This document shows, in pieces, positions 1-9,571 of a DNA stretch of 64,000 nt (its first letter is position 1; the number at the start of each line of letters is the position of its first letter). Position numbers and translations under genes: made by a program. The stretch spans positions 680,438 to 744,437 of the forward strand of contig JAGPUW010000025.1 in the NCBI GenBank assembly GCA_018069465.1. The letters are read 5' to 3'. Origin of the DNA: Gammaproteobacteria bacterium (GTDB lineage Bacteria; Pseudomonadota; Gammaproteobacteria; Pseudomonadales; Porticoccaceae). The notes under the pieces were generated by a model that had not been told where the DNA came from, did no database searches, and saw nothing but the letters and a program-made list of their open reading frames with translations.

Positions 1-463
1 GGTCTTTGGAATGGGGGACTTCCGTACCGCGCATGGTGATGGTGACGGGAATACCCAACCAGCGCCCCAATAACGTTGCCGCATAACCATCGGGCCAGGC
101 AAAGTGTGAATCTATTACTGTAAATCGAAAACTGCGCTTCAAGCGCAATAACAAAAACAGGCTACACAGAGCCATCGACAAACCATCGAGGCGTCGAAAC
201 AGTCCGGGGACGGCAAGAAAGCGCGGATGGTAAACCTCGACGCCTTGCTGCTCTTCAAACTTTGCCGGCTGTAGGCGATAGCCAGGTTTGAAATAGCGAA
301 TCAAACCCTGAAAAGGGAACCACGGTACAGGTGACACCACGAGCAGTGGAATATGTTTGCCGACACGAAACATGCGCTCGCGAATAAATAAACCAGCGCC
401 CGGCTGTACCGTACTGGGAAAGAGGGATGAAAATACCAGCAATTTTGTCGAGCGATCTTTCAC
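1..463 (-). CDS. Glycosyltransferase family 4, N-terminal part (runs off the left edge)
   Basis: An open frame of 154 codons runs from a GTG at 463 to the window edge. It begins VKDRSTKLLVFSSLFPS and continues PGAGLFIRERM, the usual opening of GT4/GT1-type retaining glycosyltransferases; residues near the edge (VTITMRGTEVP) also fit a GT-B N-terminal domain. The start lies 3 nt after the stop of the upstream glycosyltransferase, so the two are almost surely co-transcribed. The likely role is adding a sugar during assembly of the exopolysaccharide repeat unit on the cytoplasmic side. No ATG is available between the preceding stop and the conserved N-terminus, which favours GTG. The acceptor and donor sugars cannot be told from the sequence. 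Confidence 0.8.
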   Translation of the reverse strand, partial: MKDRSTKLLVFSSLFPSTVQPGAGLFIRERMFRVGKHIPLLVVSPVPWFPFQGLIRYFKPGYRLQPAKFEEQQGVEVYHPRFLAVPGLFRRLDGLSMALCSLFLLLRLKRSFRFTVIDSHFAWPDGYAATLLGRWLGIPVTITMRGTEVPHSKD

Positions 464-466
464 CCT

Positions 467-1675
467 TTATGAACCCGATACCAGAGGCGGGTAAACCGAC
501 TGATAATTAGCCACACTCACCTGCCAATTGCGCTCTGTTTCAACATAATCACGACCGGCCTTTTTTAAGGCGGGCCAAGCGGACTCAGAGGACAATAAAT
601 CGAGCACGGATCTGGCGAGATCATCGGCATCGCCTGCTTTAAAGAGGCAGCCATTTTGCTTATCGCGTATTAACTCCTTATGGCCACCAACATCAGAGGC
701 GACCACCAGTCGCCCCTGCGCCATGGCTTCAAGTGGTTTTAAGGGGGTAACCAGCTCCGTCAGGCGCATCGCGAGCCGGGGATAAACAAATATATCAACC
801 TGATTATAATAAGCCTGCACCTGATCATGGGGCACTCGCCCGGTAAAGACGACCACATCCTCCAGCTTTAGGGCAGACACTTTTTCTTTAATTAAGGCTT
901 CCTGAGGCCCCCCACCCACTAGCAACAAACGAATATCGGGTGAATGCTGTAACATTTTCGGCATCGCATCGAGCAATAAAGGCAGGCCTTCATAAGCATA
1001 AAAAGAGCCGATAAAACCCAGTACTTTTTTGCCCGCCAGACCCAGCTCTTCTCGCAGCTCGGTATCGGCATCAACAGCAAAGGTAAAACGCTCAATATCG
1101 ACGGCATTGGGAATGACCGTCACCTTGTTCGCTGAAATTCCCCGGCTAATAATATCCTTACGCAAACCTTCGCAAATGGTAGTGACCGCGTCAGCATGTC
1201 GAAACACATAGGTCTCCAATGCTTTTGTCAGCCTGTAGCGCAGACCCCCTTCATTGCTGGTGCCGTGGTCAACAGCTGCATCCTCCCAAAAAGCACGACA
1301 CTCATAGACCACGGGAATTTTATTGCGCCGCCCCGCCCTAACGGCGGCAATGCCGTTGAGCGCAGGCGAGTGAGCATGAAGCACGTCGGGGTTTACTTCT
1401 TTAATCACCTCGTCGATACGCTTTTCAAGACTGTGGACAATGGCCAACTGGTTGAGAAAGGGCAGGCGAGACAGAAACCCCGCTTTTGCACGAGTGCGAT
1501 AAAACTCGAAACCATCAACCTCTTCAATATCACTGCTAGCGCCCTGATGTTTTGCTGAGGTCAGGTGATAAGTTTTCCAGGCCATGGCCCGCTGCTGCTC
1601 AAGAATAGCGCGGGTGCGAAAAGTGTAGCCACTGTGCAGGGGAATAGAATGGTCGAGAATATGCAGAATTTTCAT
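467..1675 (-). CDS. XrtA-system glycosyltransferase, GT4 (TIGR04063-like)
   Basis: The 402-residue protein has a GT-B layout. The N-terminal half opens HILDHSIPLHSGYTFRT, typical of the exosortase A-associated glycosyltransferase family. The C-terminal Rossmann domain carries the donor-binding stretch KPLEAMAQGRLVVASDVGG and the acidic residue of HKELI. It probably transfers a nucleotide-activated sugar to the growing exopolysaccharide unit at the inner face of the inner membrane. It lies 19 nt downstream of the amidotransferase gene, inside one minus-strand run of cluster genes. Length and start (ATG at 1675) agree with the family. The family call rests on remembered family features; sugar specificity is unknown. 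Confidence 0.88.
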   Translation of the reverse strand: MKILHILDHSIPLHSGYTFRTRAILEQQRAMAWKTYHLTSAKHQGASSDIEEVDGFEFYRTRAKAGFLSRLPFLNQLAIVHSLEKRIDEVIKEVNPDVLHAHSPALNGIAAVRAGRRNKIPVVYECRAFWEDAAVDHGTSNEGGLRYRLTKALETYVFRHADAVTTICEGLRKDIISRGISANKVTVIPNAVDIERFTFAVDADTELREELGLAGKKVLGFIGSFYAYEGLPLLLDAMPKMLQHSPDIRLLLVGGGPQEALIKEKVSALKLEDVVVFTGRVPHDQVQAYYNQVDIFVYPRLAMRLTELVTPLKPLEAMAQGRLVVASDVGGHKELIRDKQNGCLFKAGDADDLARSVLDLLSSESAWPALKKAGRDYVETERNWQVSVANYQSVYPPLVSGS

Positions 1676-1694
1676 TAAATTATGGAGCTCTTAA

Positions 1695-3581
1695 CTATAG
1701 TTTTTTCAAACTTTCATTAAACATTAGCAGCGTCCACAAAGACGCACTGTTATCGCGCTGCCCGGATTGATGCTGATTAAATAACTTTTCAAGGGACTTA
1801 TTGTTGAACATTCCCGTTTCAGATAAGCCACCATCGAGCAAGCCAGAGCGCAACTTCTCCTTTAAGGGGCCGCGAAACCACTGCGCCAGAGGCACGGCAA
1901 AACCCATTTTATCGCGATAGAGAATATTATTACTAAGGTGGGGTTCGAGAGATGACTTGAAAATCGCCTTGCCCTCCTGACCTTTTAATTTGATGTGAGA
2001 GGGCAGGCCTGAAACCCATTCGACAAACTTGTGGTCGAGTAAGGGCACCCGCACTTCGAGGGAGTTAGCCATGCTAGCGCGATCGACCTTGGTGAGAATA
2101 TCTCCGGTGAGGTAGGTTTTCATGTCAATGTACTGCACCACTGACAAGGGGTCATCGGTCGGCGCTTTTGCCGCGTAGTGATGGAACACCTCAGAGGCTT
2201 TATAACCCTGTAATTCTTTCTTAAACGATTCGCTGAAAAGCTCATCTCGCTGCTCATCAATCAGCGTCGAAAAGTTATGAAAATAACCTTCAATCGGATC
2301 TCGGGCCATCGACTGGAAGGTCGATTTAGCACGCAAGACACGCGGTGCCCAGCCGAGTTTGGGATAAAGCTTACCCGCCAAACCAAAAAGTGGCTGACGT
2401 ATCGAGTCGGGAACAAGACCACGCATTTTTTCTTCGTTCATATGCCAGCGATAACGCCGATAGCCCGCAAAGTGTTCGTCCCCACCATCGCCAGAAAGCG
2501 CAACCGTGACGCGCTGCTTCGCTAACTGACAGACTCTATACGTTGGCAGCGCTGAACTATCGGCAAAGGGCTCATCGTAAAGCCCAGCTAGTTGGTCAAT
2601 TAAATCAAAGTCATTGGGGTCGACAATATTGACATGGTGGCGGGTATTAAATTGCTCGGCCACTTCCTGTGCGTAGACCGACTCATCGAAACCTTTAACA
2701 TCGAAACCAATGGAACAGGTGTTCACCGGCTCTGGCTGCAAACCGGCCATCATGGCCACCACAGCGCTGGAGTCGACACCGCCGGAAAGAAAGGCGCCGA
2801 GAGGCACTTCGGCAACCATGCGTATATCAACGGCTTCACGCAGGCGCTGAATTAATTCCTCTTCGACCTCAGCCTCCGAACTGTAGGCAATGGGTGTAAA
2901 GGGAATATCCCAGTATTCTTTTGACCGCAGCTCACTCTTGCCTTGCGCGATCGTCAAGGTATGTCCGGCATCAAGTTTGTAAACGCCCTGATAGATCGTT
3001 TTTGGCTCGGGGATATAACCGAGGGCAAAATAATCTTCCACCGCCTGAGGATTCATTTTTGTCGGCAGATCGGGGTGGCATTTAAGGACTTTAAGTTCCG
3101 AGCCGAAAATAAATTGTCCGTCGGGCAGCAGCGAGTAAAAAAGCGGTTTAATACCGAGCCTATCCCGCGCCAGAAACAGGCTACGCTGCTTTTTATCCCA
3201 AACGGCAAAGGCAAACATGCCTCTGAATTTATCAACGCAGGCTTCACCCCAGGCGCTCCAGCCATGGACGATAACTTCAGTGTCGCAATGGCTCTTAAAA
3301 ACATAGCCTTTGCTTTCAAGTTCTTTTCTTAATGCGGGGAAATTATAAATTTCACCATTGAAAACCACAGCAACACTTTGGTCTTGATTAAACATCGGCT
3401 GCTGACCGGCGGACAGGTCGATAATCGACAAGCGCCGATGAGCTAGCCCCAGGCCCGGCTCAAAATGATGGCCTCCTTCATCTGGGCCGCGATGAAACTG
3501 CGACTGATTCATACGCCCCAGTAGGTCGCGATCAATATCACGTAGTCCTCGGGTATCCAGTATCCCTGCAATGCCACACAT
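1695..3581 (-). CDS. XrtA-associated asparagine synthase-like amidotransferase
   Basis: The 628-residue protein resembles AsnB. An N-terminal class II glutamine amidotransferase domain starts with the catalytic Cys2 (MCGIAGILD) and has HRRLSIIDLS and FNGEIYN. A C-terminal synthase domain has the ATP-pyrophosphatase loop SGGVDSS at residues 266-272. The family accompanying exosortase A clusters is thought to amidate or transfer nitrogen to a sugar or surface polymer rather than to make free asparagine; that role is inferred from context. The gene sits 7 nt downstream of a sugar transferase gene and 19 nt upstream of another glycosyltransferase gene, consistent with one operon. Both catalytic sites look intact. 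A plain housekeeping asparagine synthetase is possible but unlikely given the neighbours. Confidence 0.88.
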   Translation of the reverse strand: MCGIAGILDTRGLRDIDRDLLGRMNQSQFHRGPDEGGHHFEPGLGLAHRRLSIIDLSAGQQPMFNQDQSVAVVFNGEIYNFPALRKELESKGYVFKSHCDTEVIVHGWSAWGEACVDKFRGMFAFAVWDKKQRSLFLARDRLGIKPLFYSLLPDGQFIFGSELKVLKCHPDLPTKMNPQAVEDYFALGYIPEPKTIYQGVYKLDAGHTLTIAQGKSELRSKEYWDIPFTPIAYSSEAEVEEELIQRLREAVDIRMVAEVPLGAFLSGGVDSSAVVAMMAGLQPEPVNTCSIGFDVKGFDESVYAQEVAEQFNTRHHVNIVDPNDFDLIDQLAGLYDEPFADSSALPTYRVCQLAKQRVTVALSGDGGDEHFAGYRRYRWHMNEEKMRGLVPDSIRQPLFGLAGKLYPKLGWAPRVLRAKSTFQSMARDPIEGYFHNFSTLIDEQRDELFSESFKKELQGYKASEVFHHYAAKAPTDDPLSVVQYIDMKTYLTGDILTKVDRASMANSLEVRVPLLDHKFVEWVSGLPSHIKLKGQEGKAIFKSSLEPHLSNNILYRDKMGFAVPLAQWFRGPLKEKLRSGLLDGGLSETGMFNNKSLEKLFNQHQSGQRDNSASLWTLLMFNESLKKL

Positions 3582-3588
3582 TATTTAA

Positions 3589-4863
3589 CTAAGCGCTCCC
3601 GCTGGTAGATTGTTTATCGTTCACTGACGCCACACTGCCCGACTCATGCGGTGGGCGACCGAGTAACTGATCATAAACGGCCAAGTATTCGTCGACGGTT
3701 CGATTCCAGTCAAAATGTTGCCTGACTTTATGCAGACTTTTTTCGCCGTATAAGGTCAGCATCTTGGGTTTAGAAAGGAGGGTCTTTAGGCTCTTGGCCA
3801 GTGCGACAGGATCGCCAACTGGGACTAAACAACCGTTAATACCCTCTTCAATTAATTCTGGATTGCCACCCACCCGCGTGGCGATAAGCGGCAGACCTGT
3901 GGCCATCGCTTCGAGCAAGGTATTAGAAATGCCCTCCCCCAGTGACGGTAAAACGAAGACATCCATCAGGCGCAATAGCTCGGGGATATCCTCTCTGTCA
4001 CCGGGCATCCAGATATATTCGCTCAAACCGAGCTCGCTAATTTTAGCGCTCAAAGTTTGATGCATTGGTCCATCGCCGACAATCACTAAGCGCAATTGTT
4101 TTTGCGTGGAATGATCTGCAACAAGCTGGGCAAAGGCTTGAATCAACGTCAGCTGATCTTTGACCTCGGCCAAGCGGCCGACGGTACCAATGACCTGTAC
4201 ATTTTCCGCCATAAAACTGGCTGGGGGCGTAATAGTCGCGGCACCCGGTGAAAAGACTTGCTGATCAACGCCGTTATAGATTTGTTTTACTTTCTTCGCG
4301 GGCACCTCTACAACCTCGGTCAGCCACTGTGCCAAATCCTCACTAACGGCGATATAGCGGTGAACCAGGGGACGCAAAGCCTTACGCAGAAAATTATATT
4401 TCTTATTCGAACCGTCAATGTCATGAATATCCCGACCGTGCTCACCGTGCACGCGCTTTACACCCGGTATTAATGCGGCCATGATTTGCATTTCAAGTGC
4501 CGCCAAATTGCGCGTATGCACAATCGCTGGGCGCAGTTTCCATAACACCCGCCACAAGCGCCAAAACACAGCCAGGTCATGACCGGGGCGTTTATGTAGC
4601 GAGATAACCTCAACATCAGGGGCGGTGATACGGCTTTCAAAGCCTTCAGCACGGGTGAGGCAAATAATCACATGCCGGTAGCGCTCTGGTGGTGCTCGGT
4701 TGATGATGTTCACCAAACCGTTTTCCAGGCCGCCTGTACCCAGTGCGTAAATCACATGGGCAATAAGTACTGGCGCCTGCTGTACGGACTCAGCGCGCCT
4801 CTCATTCAAGGCCGTTTCTCTCAAGGCTATTCCCTTCAAGGTCAGCACTCTCAAGATCAACAC
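3589..4863 (-). CDS. XrtA-system sugar transferase (TIGR03088-like, GT4)
   Basis: The conserved part starts at about residue 32 with VLIAHVIYALGTGGLENG, the signature of the PEP-CTERM/EpsH1-system sugar transferase family. A GT-B C-terminal domain with GEGISNTLLEAMATGLP and ATRVGGNPELI follows. It is expected to add a sugar to the lipid-linked exopolysaccharide unit. The ATG at 4863 makes a 424-residue product that overlaps the exosortase gene by 62 nt, and its first 25 or so residues are not family-like. In-frame TTG codons near 4824 (preceded by AAGGGA) and 4809 would remove most of the overlap, so the true start is uncertain. The product ends in a Ser-rich tail. Confidence 0.87.
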   Translation of the reverse strand: MLILRVLTLKGIALRETALNERRAESVQQAPVLIAHVIYALGTGGLENGLVNIINRAPPERYRHVIICLTRAEGFESRITAPDVEVISLHKRPGHDLAVFWRLWRVLWKLRPAIVHTRNLAALEMQIMAALIPGVKRVHGEHGRDIHDIDGSNKKYNFLRKALRPLVHRYIAVSEDLAQWLTEVVEVPAKKVKQIYNGVDQQVFSPGAATITPPASFMAENVQVIGTVGRLAEVKDQLTLIQAFAQLVADHSTQKQLRLVIVGDGPMHQTLSAKISELGLSEYIWMPGDREDIPELLRLMDVFVLPSLGEGISNTLLEAMATGLPLIATRVGGNPELIEEGINGCLVPVGDPVALAKSLKTLLSKPKMLTLYGEKSLHKVRQHFDWNRTVDEYLAVYDQLLGRPPHESGSVASVNDKQSTSGSA

Positions 4864-6415
4864 CCACCACGCGGTCTAGCTGAGACTCTAAACCGGGAAG
4901 CATGGTATTCATAAAGTTTTGCAGGGTATCGAAGGCCAGCGCCTCCTCATCGTCAACACGCGTGCTGACAGTAATGTAGGCACCATCGCGCCGCGCGAAA
5001 GTCAGCTTTGCCAGCCCGCCCAATAATTTACCGATATAGGGGTTGGCCGTATATTTGTCACCGAGGCGATACCAGCGCAAGGCGAGTAAGTCAGAACCAC
5101 TCCCTTTAATACGCGCCTGATCAACCTCGACTACATTGCCCCCCAAATTTAAAGCCACCGTTTTTCGACCCGTGACTCGCCAATCCGGCGACTTTTGCAC
5201 CACAAAGACATTCTGGCTGTTAATCAGCTCTTTGTTTTGATTCTGCGTTAAATATTGACCGGCATAAATACTCACTGTGCTGCCATCACGATGATAGAAC
5301 TGGTGAAATTCACCATCGGCACCTTTAACGACAGGACGCCAACGCCAGGCTTCGCTGTCATTGGGAACCCAGCCATCGCGACCTTGCGGTGCTGCAAGTG
5401 GCGCCATTGCCTTCAAGCTGTACTGAGTCTCCATCAGATAGGCACCGTAAGGCCATATCCCCGCCAGTGATAAAACAACGACTGCAGATATATACGGGCT
5501 TACCCTTGTCTGCTGACTGAGGCCTTTCTCTTGCGTTACTGCTGCACCTTGTTCAACAGCATCATGATCTCGCCAAATAGAGCCCACTGCAAAAAGCACG
5601 AACATCACCAGGCCAAAAAACACCCAACCGTAAATCAGGTGATCGACACCAGTCGCCAGCTTCATACTGCTGAGATGGCCAATCATGACAATCATATAGG
5701 CTCTCAAGCCATTGGCGATAACCGGCACAACGAAAGAGGCTGCAATAAAAAGCCCCCTTTTCAACAGGCTTTGATAGCTAAGATAGGCAAATAAACAACC
5801 GAGGGTAACGGATGCTATCAAGTACCGAACGCCGCTACAGCCCTCTACCACCGACCAGTTGCCACTGGGCAGGGTAAAAAACAGACCTTCACGGTAAACA
5901 GGAATGCCGGTAATCTTCAATAATCCGACCGTAAAGTCAGCGGTAAACTCCATCAGTACGGGGATAAGTCCTTCCCCGACAGGTACCGCCAAAAATAAAA
6001 ACGCTAAAGGAAAAGCGATTGCCCAAACTACCGAGGTCCCCAAAATAACCCAGAGCCCGCTAAGCAAAATGCCAATCAAGGCAATTTGCTGGACTACAGC
6101 AGCGTCCATAACCTGGCCAAATAACCATAAGAAACCGCATGACAATAACGGTATCAAGGCGCGGTATTGGCAAGACGGATACAAGCGAGCCAGCTCTTGT
6201 CGCTTTTCCCAAATGAGCCAAATAACAATTGGCGCAACCAAAAACCCGTGAGTAAAGGTCTCCGAGCGCCACCATATAGTCACCATGGACTCTACTGTTG
6301 GATAAAAAATCAGAGCGATAGCGAGACAATAGCCGGCCGCAACAAACAAATAGCGTTTATCGAAGCACTCTTCTCTATTACCTGTTAAATTTTGCGAATC
6401 ATCCATATCTGTCAT
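4802..6415 (-). CDS. xrtA: Exosortase A fused to a C-terminal EpsI domain
   Basis: This 537-residue inner-membrane protein cleaves and transfers PEP-CTERM proteins. The N-terminal part (about residues 20-280) is a polytopic exosortase with the catalytic triad visible: Cys193 in VVEGCSGVRYL, Arg238 in ANGLRAYM and His259 in GVDHLIYGW. After the last membrane helices and a polar linker, residues about 310-515 form a periplasmic EpsI-like domain (AMAPLAAPQGRDGW, VEVDQARIKG). Many gammaproteobacterial XrtA proteins share this fusion. The gene lies 10 nt downstream of the TIGR03087-like sugar transferase. The last 16 codons contain three near-repeats of CTTGA(A/G) (LEGNSLERNGLE) overlapping the possible start region of the next gene. 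All catalytic residues are intact, so it is probably active. Confidence 0.93.
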   Translation of the reverse strand: MTDMDDSQNLTGNREECFDKRYLFVAAGYCLAIALIFYPTVESMVTIWWRSETFTHGFLVAPIVIWLIWEKRQELARLYPSCQYRALIPLLSCGFLWLFGQVMDAAVVQQIALIGILLSGLWVILGTSVVWAIAFPLAFLFLAVPVGEGLIPVLMEFTADFTVGLLKITGIPVYREGLFFTLPSGNWSVVEGCSGVRYLIASVTLGCLFAYLSYQSLLKRGLFIAASFVVPVIANGLRAYMIVMIGHLSSMKLATGVDHLIYGWVFFGLVMFVLFAVGSIWRDHDAVEQGAAVTQEKGLSQQTRVSPYISAVVVLSLAGIWPYGAYLMETQYSLKAMAPLAAPQGRDGWVPNDSEAWRWRPVVKGADGEFHQFYHRDGSTVSIYAGQYLTQNQNKELINSQNVFVVQKSPDWRVTGRKTVALNLGGNVVEVDQARIKGSGSDLLALRWYRLGDKYTANPYIGKLLGGLAKLTFARRDGAYITVSTRVDDEEALAFDTLQNFMNTMLPGLESQLDRVVGVDLESADLEGNSLERNGLE

Positions 6416-6425
6416 GTTTTAAATA

Positions 6426-7667
6426 CTACGCTGATTGTTGCTCAAGTAATTGCCCAACCAAAGGTAAATTATTTTCCCAACTAAAGTCTTGCACCACTCT
6501 GCGTCGCGCAGAAGAGCCCAGGGTTACACAACCCCCCGCAATCACATCATCAATATAACGGCTGTAGTCACTGGTTTGACGGGCGACTAGCACATCCTCC
6601 CCGTGACGAGCTTTAATCCCCTCTATACCCGCTTCGCTAACAATCACCGGGCGAGCCATTGCCATTGCCTCAAGCACTTTATTTTGAATCCCCCGAGCGA
6701 TACGCATCGGCGCAATAGCCGCCGCTGCATGGGCCAGGTAGGGGCGAACATCGTCTACTCGGCCCGTCACGACGACCCCCGAGAGTTCTGCAAGCTTGAG
6801 TACCTGGGGAGCGGGATTACTTCCGACGATATAAAAACGTGCCCCTGTATTATTAGCGATGATGGCTGGGAAAACTTCCCTGGCAAACCACTTAACCGCA
6901 TCAATATTCGGCCAGTAGTCCATAGCTCCGGTAAAAACTAGTGCACTTTCGTTGTCTTTGAAAGGTGAGGGGTAATCCCGCTGCGGACAAAAATACTTAG
7001 TATCAACACCATTACTATAGCTACCCACATGGGTCGCCACATCGGGGGCTAATTCTTTAAATTTTTCCGCCTCAGCTATTGAAACAAATAAGCTGTAATT
7101 AAAGCTTGCGGCGACATGGCGCTCATATTTCAGCAGGCATTTTGCTTCGCGATGATAAACCCAGCTCATGGGGAAACTTTTCTGCTGCGAATATTCACGC
7201 CATTTTTCAGAATCGACATCAACCATATCGGCAATTTTTTTACAGGTACTGTACTTCGCCCCAGACACGTATTGAGCCATGACAGCAGAGTAAACAACCA
7301 CCCTATCTATGCCCTTCTCAGCCTGCAATTTATTAACCCAGCGAGTCATTTTCCCATTTGAATAATAGGGCAGTGACAAGGCCTGGCCACTGCACAAAGC
7401 CCACAAACTTTTTATGCGCGCAAGTGTTGGGTCGAGCTTCAGCAGACAGACCTCTTCACACAGCTCTTCAAGTTTATCGGCATAGACCCAATCTTGTGGG
7501 TCATCAACAAATGCACCGAGATACACACGATAGTGAGCACTCAGATAACGCAGTAAATGATAGGAGCGAATCTTATCGCCCTTATTGGGGGGGAAAGGAA
7601 TTCTATGGCACAGAAAGAGCAAAGGGGGCTTCGCTAAGGGGGGCTTGGCTGATGTTTGTCCCGGCAC
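6426..7667 (-). CDS. XrtA-system sugar transferase (TIGR03087-like)
   Basis: The 413-residue GT-B glycosyltransferase opens LLFLCHRIPFPPNKGDKIRS, which is diagnostic of the PEP-CTERM/EpsH1-associated sugar transferase family. Later come YSNGVDTKYFCP, FTGAMDYWPNIDAV and the donor-site region QNKVLEAMAMARPVIVS. It should act on the cytoplasmic side, transferring a sugar to the polysaccharide precursor. The ATG at 7667 follows the FemAB gene stop by 5 nt, and the gene precedes exosortase A by 10 nt, so it belongs to the same transcription unit. The first dozen residues (Lys/Pro-rich) are variable and a slightly later start cannot be ruled out. Donor and acceptor are unknown. Confidence 0.9.
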   Translation of the reverse strand: MPGQTSAKPPLAKPPLLFLCHRIPFPPNKGDKIRSYHLLRYLSAHYRVYLGAFVDDPQDWVYADKLEELCEEVCLLKLDPTLARIKSLWALCSGQALSLPYYSNGKMTRWVNKLQAEKGIDRVVVYSAVMAQYVSGAKYSTCKKIADMVDVDSEKWREYSQQKSFPMSWVYHREAKCLLKYERHVAASFNYSLFVSIAEAEKFKELAPDVATHVGSYSNGVDTKYFCPQRDYPSPFKDNESALVFTGAMDYWPNIDAVKWFAREVFPAIIANNTGARFYIVGSNPAPQVLKLAELSGVVVTGRVDDVRPYLAHAAAAIAPMRIARGIQNKVLEAMAMARPVIVSEAGIEGIKARHGEDVLVARQTSDYSRYIDDVIAGGCVTLGSSARRRVVQDFSWENNLPLVGQLLEQQSA

Positions 7668-7672
7668 AGATC

Positions 7673-8722
7673 TTAACCCAAACTTTTTGAGAACATTGGA
7701 CCAATCAAGTTAGCAACAGGTAGGGGCAGCTTCTTCCAGCTATTGACAAAAAATCGGTACTTTGGATTTAAGGGGTTAATGTCGGGCATTGACTTAGCTT
7801 TCACCAGAAAATATTCATAGGACAAGGACTCTGGAGTAAAGCCCCAATTCTTTTTGAAGCTATAGGGCCCCGTCCCCTCTTTACTGCGACCGAAATCAAA
7901 AATGCGGATGCCCTGCTCTCCTGACTGGCGCATCAACTCCCAGTACATAAAATCGTTACCTTTTAAAGTGCGAGCCTGGGCAACACTGCCACCGTAGTAG
8001 GGCAGCACTTGATCCTTGAAATAGAAACTCATCACCCCAGCGATATCCTGCCCCTGATGAGTAATCATCAGCACACGACAATCGTTCGCAAAAACCTCAC
8101 GCAATATTCGGAAATAATTGCCTGAAAAAACCGGCGTCCCCAGATTGCGGACACTCTCTGAATAAATCCGATACAGGCGCTGCCAGTCCGGATCTATCTC
8201 ACTCACGAGACCCGCCTTGATACCTTTGCGGACCACGGCTCGTTGCTTACGTGGGATCGCTTTCATATTCACATCAGGGTCGGCATCAATCTCTTTTCGA
8301 AAGGTTGCATAGAGTTGTTTTGTCGGCCATTCCTGTCCAGACGCCTGGGTATTTCTCATCTCCAGAGCATCAACCTTTAGCTCACTAGCAAGTTCACAGG
8401 CTGCATCGCGCAAGGCCACTCGCGCCTCATCGTTGTTGGCAATAATGCCCCCGTAGACACAAAATGGCAGTGAAGCCAGGGTATTACCAAACAACAGGCT
8501 TTTAACCTGGGCGAGAGGTAACAAGCCCTGTATTTCGCCATTGTGCTCGGCATATAAATAGTGGGTGCGGTGCCCAAAGGCACGCTCCAAAACCGTTTTC
8601 CAGCCCGAGCGGTGAAAGAATGTTGCCTCTGGACAGCGTTCAACAAAAGTATCCCAACGAGAACAATTTACTTCATTTAAACGACAAACCTTAAGCCCCA
8701 TTGGTGTTCCTAGTGTAGTCAT
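7673..8722 (-). CDS. FemAB-family XrtA/PEP-CTERM system-associated protein
   Basis: The 349-residue protein has the GNAT-like fold of FemAB enzymes: an early FHRSGWKTVLERAFGH stretch and, in the C-terminal half, VMSFYFKDQVLPYYGGS followed by FDFGRSKEGTGPYSFKKNWG, which is characteristic of the TIGR03019 group. FemAB relatives transfer aminoacyl groups from aminoacyl-tRNA. In exosortase clusters the substrate is not established; amino-acid decoration of the exopolysaccharide is a reasonable inference. The start codon directly abuts the deacetylase stop at 8723, showing tight operon packing. Nothing looks truncated. Confidence 0.88.
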   Translation of the reverse strand: MTTLGTPMGLKVCRLNEVNCSRWDTFVERCPEATFFHRSGWKTVLERAFGHRTHYLYAEHNGEIQGLLPLAQVKSLLFGNTLASLPFCVYGGIIANNDEARVALRDAACELASELKVDALEMRNTQASGQEWPTKQLYATFRKEIDADPDVNMKAIPRKQRAVVRKGIKAGLVSEIDPDWQRLYRIYSESVRNLGTPVFSGNYFRILREVFANDCRVLMITHQGQDIAGVMSFYFKDQVLPYYGGSVAQARTLKGNDFMYWELMRQSGEQGIRIFDFGRSKEGTGPYSFKKNWGFTPESLSYEYFLVKAKSMPDINPLNPKYRFFVNSWKKLPLPVANLIGPMFSKSLG

Positions 8723-9571
8723 TCATTGACCTGGTCCTAAAAAAATCTCATCCATTCGACCCCAGCTAAAATCGTCGAGTAGCCGGCCTAAACGTGGGTG
8801 CGTTTTGTGTAAATTAAGATAGTGACGAAAGCGAGTTTTGTAGTCCAAGTTTTCTATTCTGGGCTGCTCTTCATCAATTTCCCAGGGATGAAAATAAAAA
8901 ATACAGGAGCGCTGCTCTCTCTCATTGACCTGCTTTAGAGCCCAACGTGTAAACCCATAAGGGAAAAACCTAAACCAGCCTCCACCTCCGCAATTAATAT
9001 TACGGCGCATAACTGACACCGTACTGATTGGGATTTCAAGGATGCGATCACTGGCGGCCCGAAAGGCGAAACGCGGTGCATCTGGCATGCCGTAATGATC
9101 GTGATGGATGGGCACGATACTCGAACTGTATTCATAGCCCGCTTCAGCCAGTACATCGAGGGCCCAGAGATTTTCAGCCCCAATCGAATAACTGGGTGCG
9201 CGATAGCCCTTAACCACTTGCCCGGAAATATCTTCTAACAATGCTCGCGTTTTCAACACGTCATCTTTAAAACAGCCGGGTTTTTGCGAGGTCACACGTC
9301 GATGATCCCAGCCATGGCTGGCTAATTCATGGCCGCTGGCGACTATTTTTCGCACCATTGCAGGATGGCGCTCGGCAACACAGCCCAGAGTAAAAAAGGT
9401 CGCCTTGACGGACTTTTCATCAAAGAGTTGTAAAATCCGCTCAATATTAGCTTCGACTCTGCAATCGAACTCAGCCCACGTGGTTCGGCAAATATGTTTT
9501 TCGAAGGCAGACACTTGATAGTAATCTTCAACATCGACCGTCATGGCATTGAGAATTGAAGCCGTGTTCAC
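8723..9571 (-). CDS. XrtA-system polysaccharide deacetylase (NodB fold)
   Basis: The 282-residue protein has a NodB homology domain: the catalytic/metal Asp region in MTVDVEDYYQVSAFE, KATFFTLGCVAE, and the His motif in SHGWDHRRV. It ends with the DUF3473-type C-terminal region (FYFHPWEID, RFRHYLNLH) found in the exosortase-associated deacetylase family TIGR03006. It would remove N-acetyl groups from the polymer or its precursor. No signal peptide is visible, so it may act on a cytoplasmic intermediate or be exported by another route. Start may be Met1 or Met10 (MTVDVED); the family core begins at Met10. It follows wecB after 173 nt, the largest gap inside the cluster, where a second promoter could lie. 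Confidence 0.9.
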   Translation of the reverse strand: MNTASILNAMTVDVEDYYQVSAFEKHICRTTWAEFDCRVEANIERILQLFDEKSVKATFFTLGCVAERHPAMVRKIVASGHELASHGWDHRRVTSQKPGCFKDDVLKTRALLEDISGQVVKGYRAPSYSIGAENLWALDVLAEAGYEYSSSIVPIHHDHYGMPDAPRFAFRAASDRILEIPISTVSVMRRNINCGGGGWFRFFPYGFTRWALKQVNEREQRSCIFYFHPWEIDEEQPRIENLDYKTRFRHYLNLHKTHPRLGRLLDDFSWGRMDEIFLGPGQ

